The notes under the pieces: model-generated | The model's input: the letters and a program-made list of their open reading frames with translations, nothing else | Database searches by the model: none | What the model was told of the DNA's origin: nothing | In this document: piece after piece, positions 38,499 through 48,506 of the stretch | Layout of the letters: each line of letters starts with the position of its first letter | How positions within the stretch are numbered: position 1 is the first letter of the stretch | Position numbers and translations under genes: made by a program | Origin: Dryas octopetala | Taxonomy: Eukaryota > Streptophyta > Magnoliopsida > Rosales > Rosaceae | Assembly (NCBI GenBank): GCA_963921425.1 | Contig: OY992837.1 | Span: 3,383,896-3,447,895 of the forward strand | Length of the DNA: 64,000 nucleotides | Reading direction: 5' to 3'

Positions 38499-38553
38499 TT
38501 GGCTTTCAATTAGATATGCAATGTGGAGCAAAAAGAATGAGGGATTTTTGGGC

Positions 38554-38564
38554 TACTTATAGAA
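38554..38564 (-). promoter_or_regulatory. TATA-like box of polygalacturonase 1
   Basis: Minus strand TTCTATAAGTA about 60 bases upstream of the start codon at 38498. The other two copies have a CTATAAAT box about 90 bases upstream of their ATG, so the promoter core appears to have been duplicated with the genes. Confidence 0.5.
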
Positions 38565-40302
38565 CACGTTACTTCTATGTTATCCTAGAGTTTATAGGCC
38601 TCAACTTCCACTAGCTAAGCTATAGCTATGTTCAAGCTTTTGACATTCAAAGAACCCAACTGGGATTTTGATGGAGCAATTGTCACAGTCATCAGCTAGG
38701 CATCATAGGGTTAAATAGAAGCAAGGTACCCCACGATGTTACGAAGTTGAATGGAGGCTAGGGTATACCATAAGATGTGAAGCTGTATATGTGACCACTC
38801 TGACTCTGAGCACCAACTTGCAACTTGCAAGTGATAACACAACATTGCGATTAGAGGGTAACATTGCAGAGTCAGTTGGAGTGTAAATAAGTCACTTTCA
38901 TACTAAGAATTTTCAGTGGAATAGCTACTTTTGAAGTCGGTCCATGCTTAAAATTACAATAATGTTGAGAAACCGACCACTTCCATTTTGAGAGTTTGGC
39001 TTTATTTGGAAGAATGTGGAGGATTTTGCAGCATGCTACCAGCCGGCCAAGTGAAATAAAGTTGAGGGAGTAAAGAGGGTATGAGAGTGATTGGGTGGTG
39101 GGATGTTTGCATGATTATACACACACCCATTTCACATAAGAAAGGTATTGCTTTAGGATATTTATATGGATCCCATTTTAGTATTTGCATGATTATACAC
39201 ATTCATTACCATTTTCATCAGAGTTAATTCCAATGGCAGGTTGTTGATGTTGAACCAAAATTGCATAGCATGATGCAGAGAGCTGAAATAAATAATAATA
39301 ATAATATAATCATTCTAGAAAGTTGTTATTGTAAGTTTGATATGCATTGTATTTTCGCTAACAGCTTAAACTTTTGGAGTTAAGTGGTTATCTAACATCA
39401 TATCAGAGAGTTGTTTATACAACGTCATGAGTTTCGAAACACCCAATCTTCATTCTCCACTTCGCTCTATTTATTTAACTTTTCAATTTTTACATACATA
39501 AATAAGATTATAAAAAAAAAATGTAAGTTTGATAAAGTTATTTTCTCATTTCATAACAGGTTGAATTATAGATTGTTTCTCTCGATCTCCCTGTGGCTTG
39601 CAGCCTTGTCAGTTATATATTAATATTCCTTTAGAGAAATTACCCTCATGTTGAGATTGAAATTTTATCCAGTATACTAATTATTGCTTACTAAATATGA
39701 TGTTGAAGTCTTGAAGAAGACAAAAATTGAAATACAAATGTTATACTATTTTAATAAATTGTTCTTTTGGCTTTATTAAATTATTAATTTATTACCATCG
39801 AGGTCAACAGAAAGCAAATTTCAATGCTTTAAAGGAACTCAACCTACTAACCGATAGCCTCTGGCCGGTGATGAGGTCCTTTTTCTACTTTTGCAGACAC
39901 ATGTTTGCGGCCACATTCTCTATCGTCTGTCTGGCTGAATAAGGATAGCTTGGTTTATCACAACATTTCTGACAAAACAAAAAAGAAAACACAACATTTC
40001 AGTCTCAACAGTCATCAAATTTTGCAGTTCATGGGCTGGGCTGGGCTGGGCCGGGCCTGGCCTGTTGGGCTACGCAAGGAGGTTATCAAAACCAATGCTT
40101 GCATAATACATTATTCTCAGGTCTTCGACTGCCTTCATGCAACAAAATTAGGCATGAAGTATCTAAAATCGTATTTTAGGAAAAAAAATAAAATTAAAGA
40201 ACTGCATGAATATTATCATTCATTTTATTTTTTTCCCTTATTCTATACAATGGAAATTTTATTATTTTCATCCTAACTTCTATACGATGAAAATTTTTCA
40301 TG

Positions 40303-40820
40303 ACTTAATCAGTGGTGGATTTAGGAATCATTGTTTATAGGGTCAAGATTCAAGTCGAGTGCGTGAGAATCAACGGTGACGACACCTTTTGTGACGGCGA
40401 GCTTCATCATAAGAGTTGAATTGAGTTTGGGTGAGACTAGAGTCAAATTGGGTTTGGGTTTAGGGCCCTATTCATTCTCAATGTGAAAGGCAAAAAGAGG
40501 TTGTCGACATATGTGTGTTGTCTGAATGTTAAATCTTTCAATTTTTGTTTTTTAAATAAAATTATCAAAACGCAAGTCTCTAAGTTAAAAAAAAAAAAAA
40601 AAAATCACACCTCCTAAACACATGATCCACTCTCTTCTTCTTCTCCTTGCCTCTTTCAAATATTTTCACAAACACCTTCCACCATTTCTTGCCTCTGTAA
40701 CTTCAAAGAGAAGCCATGAACCATGGGGTCAAAAAATTTCATCTAGAGAGAGATTTATGGGTTCATGGGATCAATTGACCCCATTGACCCCTGCCACCTT
40801 GGATCCGCCAGTGACTCAAT
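40303..40820. mobile_element. Small hAT-like non-autonomous element
   Basis: About 504 bp (40310-40813). Left end CAGTGGTGGATTTAGGA and right end, read as reverse complement, CACTGGCGGATCCAAGG, are the widespread CAGTGGCGGATCCA-type termini. Flanks ACTTAAT (40303-40309) and ACTCAAT (40814-40820) agree at six of seven positions, extending to eight if the shared G is counted. No coding capacity. The open frame at 40622 belongs to it and is spurious. Confidence 0.62.
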
Positions 40821-41678
40821 GGGTATTATTGACTATTGGGTGATGTGATATCATTGATATGTGCCCTTACTAGTTACTACTGCATGAAGAGGTACAATAA
40901 GCAAGGAAAATTTTCTGTTTCACTTATCAAATTTAAAAAATATATATAATTCTCCAAAAAGTTATTAATTGTAAACGATTTCATTATCTACCGACCATCC
41001 CTCTTATTATTTACAAGACAAACAGAGCTTCAGGGTGATCAAGAGCCATGCACATATATAGTTGACATAAAAACGAGCAATTAATGCAATTCCTTTTTAT
41101 ACTTTTCGTATATATTCTGTTGTACTCTAAATTATACGTAGCTAAGAAAGTTGACCAACGCAACATATATAAGTTTATAACACAGGGGCAGGGCCAATAT
41201 TCCTTGTACTTTGTTTGTTTTGTCTTGTTGTTGTTGTTTTTTTTTTTTTTTTTTCAAAGGGCCTTAATTAAATAATTACCATATTTTTTTTCCTCAAAAA
41301 AAGTAAAAAACATTACCATTTATTTTCCAGTCAACTTTCATGGCCTCTCAAGTTGTTGTTCAGTTGGTAAAAAGGATTTGAAAAGTTGTTTTAGGTTGTT
41401 CAGTTGCATATTCAAGAAAGTCAGAATTAGTACTACACACATGTTAATCATTCATGATACGTCCCTGCTTTGAAGGGGTTATTCAGATTTTCAACTAATG
41501 CAGTCCATATTTTTTTTTGGTCAATTTTTGTTTTTTTAAAGGAAATATAACATTATATATATTTTGTTGGTACTGAGGAGGGCCGAAAACATTAAAAAAA
41601 AAAAAAAGAAAAGGAAAAAGCATTATTTTCCCCTAATTTATATATAGCTGAGCATCCATTTGACTACATGGTGAAGAG

Positions 41679-43861
41679 TCAACAGAGCTTATTAGCAGCT
41701 TGTTGAAGAAATATATTCTTGCTCGGAAACCCACCCAACAAACACGACCTGAGCGGCGGAGACACAAGCGTGTGGTGGACCATCCCATAAGCCTTCCAGC
41801 AAAACGGTGGGTCCAGCTCCACCCGATCCCCTCCTCCGCCACCGCCACCGCCCGCCGGGTGCAACTGGACCTCGGACAGCGTGATGTTGGTGCACGGCAC
41901 CGAGTCGCTGCATGCGAGTCGCACGGGCGGGGTTTTGACGTCGTACGTGCCGTAGATTTTTTTGTACGTGATGTCGGAGATGACGAGGGCCGAGGTTTGG
42001 TTGGAGCAGAGGTCCTTGAGGCAGTAATACTGGTTTATGATGATCGGGTTTCGGACTTTGTCCATTTCGATGTTCTTGAAGCTTATTTTGGATACGGAGC
42101 CCGACCCGCCTTGCCAGGTTTTGATCCGGACGCCGTTGTCGGACTCCTTGATCACTGAGTCGCTCACTGTGATGTTCTTTACACAGGCTTGGGATCTGTC
42201 TCTCCCTAGACTTCCAATGCTGCCCAAAAAATAATTAAGACATTAAAAACTAATGAGCTTGAGTTTTTGTTAGGGGCTATATATTATAGTAATTAGTTAT
42301 GTACTTGCACCCATATTGTTTTTAACTTAATTCAAAACGTGACAGAACTCTTTATTAGAATCCGATATGGTTATGTACCTTATTCCATGACTTGGACCAC
42401 AAGTTACGTTCTTTATGTCCACATTATAATCACCCTCTTCCAATGATACGCAATCATCCCCTGCATTAAATTTAAATTAATTGTACGTAACCAAAGAGAG
42501 TTATGATTAAATGAGGTTTTTGGAATGGTAAATATAGAAGAAATAAAGAATTAAGTACCAACTGCAATAATTGAATGGTAAATTTCGACATTGTTGGAGC
42601 CCTCAATGTGAATTCCATCAGTGTTGGGACTGTCACCTGGTGACTTTAAGCTAAGAAACTCTATGCGGACGTTTTGACAATCATCAAAGGCCATATGAAA
42701 CTTGGGGCTGTTCTCAACTCGAATTCCTTGTACTAGCAAATTAGAGCTTTTCAAAAATCTTATGGCCTGCAGCATGCATTATATATATAATAGAAAATTA
42801 CGAGGATTTAATTTCCTTAATTAATTTGAAATTAAATTAAATTTCTCGTTTTAATTATGATCACTTACATTTGGGGTATCATGACAACCACTTCCTTTCT
42901 GTTTCATTGATAGAGGAAATATATGTCATCAGAAACGGTCTTAATTAATTATATATAAAACTCCAAGTTATTAGTAATTAATGAAAATGGCTTAGGCTTA
43001 AATTAATGAGCTTACTCCAGCACAGGGAAGATTCCACCATTTTTGTCCTCTTCCATTGATAAGACCACCTCCTTGCATTGTCATGCCATGGATTCCATAG
43101 AAGTCCAACCATTCTGATTTGCTATTTCGTTTTTCCCATTTCTTGGGTCCATCAGGAGCCACAACTCTCCCATCAATCTTTTCATCATCATCATTCACAT
43201 AATCAAAAATCCCATCAGTACTTTTATTAATGATGCTAGCTAGATTGAGTTACCAAATTGATTCACTAAATGATGTATGTGTTAGTATACGTTCAGTATC
43301 TTATTTCCGAGAAAGAAATTAGTCACAATGTAGGCTCGAATTTGAATTAACCAAACAATATGGCCACATTATTTGGTAAACAAAATGTTGTATGTGTCAA
43401 TAAACTCATATAACACGTTAGTATTGACACTTTACCTGAAGCACTAGATGAGATTTACAAGGCCCTTTGAACATGATACTTTGAACAAGGAATGAATATT
43501 TCTGAGGAACAAGTAATAAAACCCATGAATTCGAAGATGATTTTTGATGAGTAGTTGATGATTTGCAAGCAGAGTTCCAAGCCTTATTGAATGCTTGTGT
43601 GTCATCAGTGACACCATCCCCAACAGCACCAAACTTCCTTACGTTGAAGACTTTGACACCATCAACAACCTCTCCAGTAGGTGCAGGCGCAGAGGATGAG
43701 TGTTTGGATGATGATGTTGATTTTGATTTTCTAGAAACCATGTGGAAGTTGTGTACATGTTTCTCATCTTTCGTAGAGCTTTGAAATGTGTTTTGAACGA
43801 AAAGTAGGAGAAGGATTAGTAAGACAAAGAAGAGGGGAGCAAAAACATGAGAGAATTTCAT
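41679..43861 (-). CDS. Polygalacturonase 2 of tandem cluster (glycoside hydrolase 28)
   Basis: Six exons (minus): 43436-43861, 43016-43177, 42869-42898, 42559-42766, 42379-42460 and 41679-42219; 482 residues. Signal/anchor stretch VFAPLFFVLLILLLLFVQ, then a Ser/Lys-rich linker, GVTDDTQAF, motif I NTDG (254-257), motif II GDDC (276-279), motif III CGPSHGISIG with His300, motif [10 protein letters not shown] (334 onward). After GDDCVS the usual IGxGC is replaced by LEEGD (282-286), so a normally invariant Gly and Cys are lost in this copy alone. The C-terminus is Gly-rich (AGGGGGGGGDR). The final exon is also much GC-richer than its neighbours' final exons. Intact frame, likely expressed, but activity uncertain. 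A TATA-like CTATAAATA lies at 43951-43960. Confidence 0.92.
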
Positions 43862-43950
43862 GTTTTGGGTATTAATTAATGTTTTAATTAGGGTTTTAGC
43901 TTAAGCTTCAATTGTTTAATTAATGTGTATGTTTTCTCAAATTGTAAAGG

Positions 43951-43960
43951 TATTTATAGG
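43951..43960 (-). promoter_or_regulatory. TATA box of polygalacturonase 2
   Basis: Minus strand CCTATAAATA about 90 bases upstream of the start codon at 43861, the usual TATA-to-ATG spacing for a short leader. Confidence 0.6.
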
Positions 43961-45731
43961 AAGATTAAGCTCCCGTCTGCCGTGCACAGTCCAATACTGT
44001 ACCTGAGTAACCCGGCCTTTTCAGTAGGTAGAAAGCCAGGTTCGGCTTCTTTCTCTGTTTGACATTAAAAAATGTATGGATTACTCATAAATTTATTGTG
44101 TAATTAATTAATCAATTAATTAATTAAACTGCCTGAGGCACGGATTTTGACAGTTATTAGTCTGTATCATCAGTTAATTAAGGCTTCAATTAGGAACGTA
44201 AACGAGCGGTCACCCGGCCATATATGCTTGTATAATTGGTTGAAGTTGCATATATGGAAAATAATCTATCAAAGAAGCATATGACTAAACTACAAGCATA
44301 TTACGTGCGTACTTTTCAACCGAATTGAACCGAAGAAAGAACATGTAGCTAAGAAAAAAACAAAAAGGTAAAGACAAAATTCAAGTTCTGTACTCATAAA
44401 CACGATAACTTATATATCTCTTATGTGATACGACATGACATTCTCCTCTCTCATTGGCTCACTCTCTTCTCTAACTCTCTTTCTCTCATCTCTTGTCTCT
44501 ATATATCTCTCCCTTTAAGAGATGTTACATCACTACAACATGAAGATATATATATATATATATAAGTTTTTTTCTCACAAACACATGATGATAATAAACA
44601 TATACATTTTTGCCATTCTTGAACATTGGGCAAAAATAAATTCTTGAATTGTTGCCATCATATATGAATCATTTGCTGTAACATTAATGTTTTGAGATTC
44701 AAATTTAGTATACAAACTTAGAATTCTAGCATGATTAAAAAAATAGGCAAATAGAGATATGCATGGGTGATTATTACTCGCTAATTAGGAGGCAAATTAT
44801 ATATCAATAGCATGCTTCGATCACTATACTATATTTATATATATACATGCAGCCTAGCGGTGATCTTATACAAAAAATTTGATGAGTATACGAGTACGTA
44901 CAGTCGTACGTACCAATGACTTATTACTTGCATGTACACCTTAATAATTAAGTCATAGTATTATTCTTTAAAAAGTAAAATAAATTAATATGAATATCAT
45001 TCAACGGCTAAAAAAAATAAGTAAAATAAATTACGACGTAGCCAAGCTTAATTTCCAGGGAATTTATTGTAAACGACGATGAGAGTTGAGATCTGAATTT
45101 GTGGGCCGGCTAGAAAAGTAGACCAAATACGACATCGCATCGATCTTCTTATTCGATGAGAGAGTCGCCTACTCGCATCTTATCAATTTGTTTGCTGGCT
45201 GTCTCAACCTCCCGGTCCTCCCTACCTGACCGTATACTGATTTGTACATTGACAAACAAATTGCGATTAATCTAAAAGGGACAATTATAAAATCATCCTC
45301 AACTATGACAATTTTACACTTTACCTCGCCAACTATTTTGTAACACTATGCACACTATTTCTCTGTCCAACACAAAGCCAGCCCATTCCTTCAATTATCC
45401 ATATGTGGTACCACGTAGTCATTTTTTAAAGGCATTTTGGTCTGCATCTTTTTAAAGTCATTTAAGGGCATTGTGGCCGGTTCTAAAAAAAAATGGCCAC
45501 ATATGCATATATAACAGACAAAATTTGTAATTTTTATTTTTATGGATGGGGCTCTGTGTGTTCAGCTAGTGTATGTGTTGGACGGAGAATAGTTGGTGAT
45601 GAAGTGTCAAAAAAAAAAAGTTTACAAAAAAAAATATGCAAAACCAGTCATAGTTGGGGGTGCTTTTGTAATTTTTCATTAATATATATATCTATTACGC
45701 ATGTACGTTATCAACCCAACAATATATTAAG

Positions 45732-45904
45732 GAAAATGCTTAGTACTCAACTTTGAGTACCAACATTGTATTCATCACCGATCACATGAGCTCACCATCT
45801 TCCCTCTTATGGTACACTTCATCATAAGCTCATCGATCAACTCATGTGATTAGTGATGAATAATTGAATATAGTACTCAAAGTTGAATACCCAAGAGTGC
45901 CCAT
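45732..45904. mobile_element. Foldback MITE (~170 bp)
   Basis: Two arms of about 55 bases pair: the left arm has TACTCAACTTTGAGTAC and ATTCATCACCGATCACATGAG, the right arm (reverse complement) has TATTCAACTTTGAGTACT and ATTCATCACTAATCACATGAG. A ~50-base loop separates them. The right end GGGCACTCTT on its reverse complement is typical of a common plant MITE type, and the flanks are AT repeats, which hides a clean target duplication. No coding capacity. Confidence 0.75.
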
Positions 45905-46459
45905 ATATATATTAATTTGTCCCCGCTTGGTTATGCTCCGTTTGGTACTTCATACTTGAGGAAAAGTAAGAAATAAAGCGAAAATGAAAAAGAAAGTCAA
46001 GCTTTCCTAGCCTATATGGGCATTACAGTTGCCAATGATTATATATATCCTCCATATATAGTTGTTCAAACTATTATCAGAGCTACTAACAATAGTTGAG
46101 ATACATGAGTAACTGCTACATGACAACATTTATCGATCACGTTATAGACCACGTTACTAATAAAAGTAACACACGTACCTATTTGAGTAGGTATGTCCTT
46201 ACATGTGTGATCTAAACGGAGATACATATATTGGACATGTTAAAAAAAGAAAAAAAAAAAAACTGGACTCTCATAATTAAAAGTATAGTACTAGCGAGTA
46301 CGTACTCTCGGATTTTAGCACATAATTAAGAAGTTGTTCTCTAATATTGCTGGATGCAGATGCAAGAGATCGAATGCTGTCTCACATTTCGTATATATTA
46401 ATCTAGCATCTTTTATCCCGCATTACAGAAAAGTTCCATAATTAAGACTCGGATATTGT

Positions 46460-46645
46460 TTAGTACTTAGAACATGATCTATCCTCATCGCGGTGTAGCT
46501 TCTTAGGGTATCCACCAAGCAAACATGGAAATTGTGGGGTAGTGGAAAGGAGTGTGTTCCTAGACATCCCAAAAACCTTCCAGCAAAATGGGTTGTTTGG
46601 AGTCCCTCCTTGAGCAGGAACCAAGTCTATTTCCCTAAGGGTGAT
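46460..46645 (-). pseudogene. Out-of-frame C-terminal remnant of polygalacturonase 3
   Basis: This segment still encodes the C-terminal part of a polygalacturonase ([18 protein letters not shown]) but is out of frame with the rest of the gene because of a 4-base difference at about 46646-46649. It aligns with the intact C-termini of the other two cluster members, which end ...CWNAYGTMQ and ...CWKAYGMVH. Retention of good codons suggests the break is recent or an error. Confidence 0.7.
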
Positions 46646-47186
46646 CGAGGTTTGTGCATGGCATTGAGTCACTGCAAGCAAGATTTATAGGTGGCTTTTT
46701 GCTGTCGTAGGTACCCCTTATGTTTGAGTACTGAATGTTTTCAATCATCAGGGCAGAAGTTTGGTTAGGGCATTTTTTGCTGAGGCAGTAGAACTGGTTT
46801 ATGATGATGGGATACCGAACTGTGTCCATATGAATGTTCTTGAAGGTTACTCCGGATACAGCCCCCGACCCGCCTTGCCAAGTTTTGATCCGAACGCCAT
46901 TGTCGGAATTCTTGATCACTGAGTCACTCACTGTGATGTTTGACACACAGGCTTGCGAGTTGCCTTTGCCAAGACTACCGATGCTGTAAAGATATATAAG
47001 AGGATTCATTTCATTTTTAACAAGTACGTACGTTCTACTATAAAGCTAGCTCACATCAATGTTAGTGATATATATATATATATATATATATTTACTCATA
47101 TACCTGATTCCATGACCTGGACCACACATCATGTTTCGAATATCCACATTATAGCAACCATTTCCAATGGAGATGCAATCATCGCC

Positions 47187-47222
<36 letters not shown>

Positions 47223-48506
47223 TATAAGGAAGAGATATATAGAATGAGCTAGCTCCTTCTTCAGATATATATATGTGTCATAAATTGTACTATATATATT
47301 ATTTAATTAGTACGTATTTACCAGTGGAAATGAGTGAATCGTATATTCTGACATTGTTTGTGTTCTCTATGTGGATTCCATCAGTGTTGGGACTGTCCCC
47401 GGGTGCGTTTATGCTAATCTTTTCTACATGGACCCGTTGACAGTTACCAAAACGAATATGAACCTTGGGGCTGTTCTCAAGCCTTAGTCCTCGAACAGTC
47501 AAATCTGACCCTTTTGAGAACCTTATGATCTGCATATATGCATTAATTAAATTATTTAAAATATCATATATATATATATATAGATGTTTTAATTAACAAG
47601 TCCTTATAGAGAATAACTCATGCTTCCGATATCAATAATTAAATTTTTTTGTTTGTAATTGTACTTACAGATGGGCTATCACATGGACCACCTGCTCCCT
47701 GGAGTTTCATTGATCACATAAAATGTTGTCAATATAGGATAATTCATTAATTAATTACAAAAAAAGAAGAAATATTTAAATGAGCTAGCTAGCACTTAAT
47801 TTAACATTACTTTATTGTGAGGCTTGCAGGCCAGGTCCCACCATTTCTCTCCTCTCCCATTTATAAGACCATACCCTTGCATTGTCATTCCATTGATTTC
47901 CTTGAAGAGCATCCAGTCTTGCTTGCTAGCTTTTTCGGGCCATTTCTTGGGTCCATCCGGAGGCATTAGACTTCCATCAATCTGACACCACCCAAAAATT
48001 AACCAATAAGCAATTATAATATTATATATGCACATACAATATTAATTAATTAAATATATAACTAGCTAGCTTGTAACATAAGTAATTAATAAATTACTTA
48101 ATGCATGGATCGATATATATTGCCAAAACATTACCTGAAACACAAGGCTACACTTACAAGGACCCTTGAAAATGATGGGTTTTATCAGGAAGGAATATTT
48201 ATTAGGAACAAGAAACACTGTTTCTCCAGATTTAGTATCGGCTTGGCAAGCAGAGTCCCAAGTCTTACTGAATGCTTCAGTGTCATCTGTGACACCATCT
48301 CCCACAGCACCGTATGACATCACATTATAAACCCCCACCTCATAATTCTTATAAGGTGGTGGTGGAGATTTTGATTTTGATTTTCTAGATGTTATGTGCA
48401 AATCATGTGTGTGCTTTGTAGGACCATAGTGTCTTTTTTGGACCAAAACAATGACACACACTAAAAGCACAGCGAATAGAAGAGTGAGAACCCCAGAGAG
48501 CTTCAT
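46460..48506 (-). CDS. Polygalacturonase 3 of tandem cluster, C-terminal frameshift
   Basis: Six exons (minus): 48135-48506, 47811-47981, 47669-47698, 47322-47529, 47104-47185 and a last exon from 46983. As read, the frame stops at 46635, giving 403 residues ending CTNLDHP; homologous coding continues in another frame to 46460 ([12 protein letters not shown]..., FCWKVFGM). Compared with the other two copies, four extra bases at about 46646-46649 break the frame, removing some 60 C-terminal residues. Upstream everything is sound: signal stretch [20 protein letters not shown] (239-242), GDDC (261-264) with SIGNGC, CGPGHGISIG (His285) and RIKTWQGG (319 onward). It may be a truncated but partly functional protein, a young pseudogene or an assembly error. 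TATA-like CTATAAATG lies near 48592-48602. Confidence 0.85.
47069..47218. repeat. AT microsatellites in polygalacturonase 3 introns
   Basis: (AT) runs at about 47069-47091 and 47190-47218 flank exon 5 of the gene on both sides. Similar shorter runs occur near 47568. They sit close to splice sites but the GT-AG ends themselves remain intact. Confidence 0.85.

Larger units (their letters stand above)
38499..41678. other. Intergenic region between polygalacturonases 1 and 2
   Basis: About 3.2 kb. Contains the PG1 promoter on the left, a short GGGCT-repeat stretch at about 40032-40062, the hAT-like MITE at 40310-40813, and several poly-T/A runs near 41,240 and 41,600. Other small open frames look like chance. 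Confidence 0.5.
43862..46459. other. Intergenic region between polygalacturonases 2 and 3
   Basis: About 2.6 kb, containing the PG2 promoter (TATA-like box at 43951-43960), AT microsatellites, and the foldback MITE at about 45732-45904. The 45493 open frame appears to be chance. Nothing else recognised. Confidence 0.5.

Noticed and set aside
38499-38531. Longer N-terminus of polygalacturonase 1
   Set aside because: Would need a TTG start; the ATG at 38498 gives a normal signal peptide.
40622-40843. 73-codon frame
   Set aside because: Lies in the hAT-like MITE and crosses its terminus; not a gene.
41700-42158. 152-codon plus-strand frame
   Set aside because: Antisense to the GC-rich last exon of polygalacturonase 2; no independent support.
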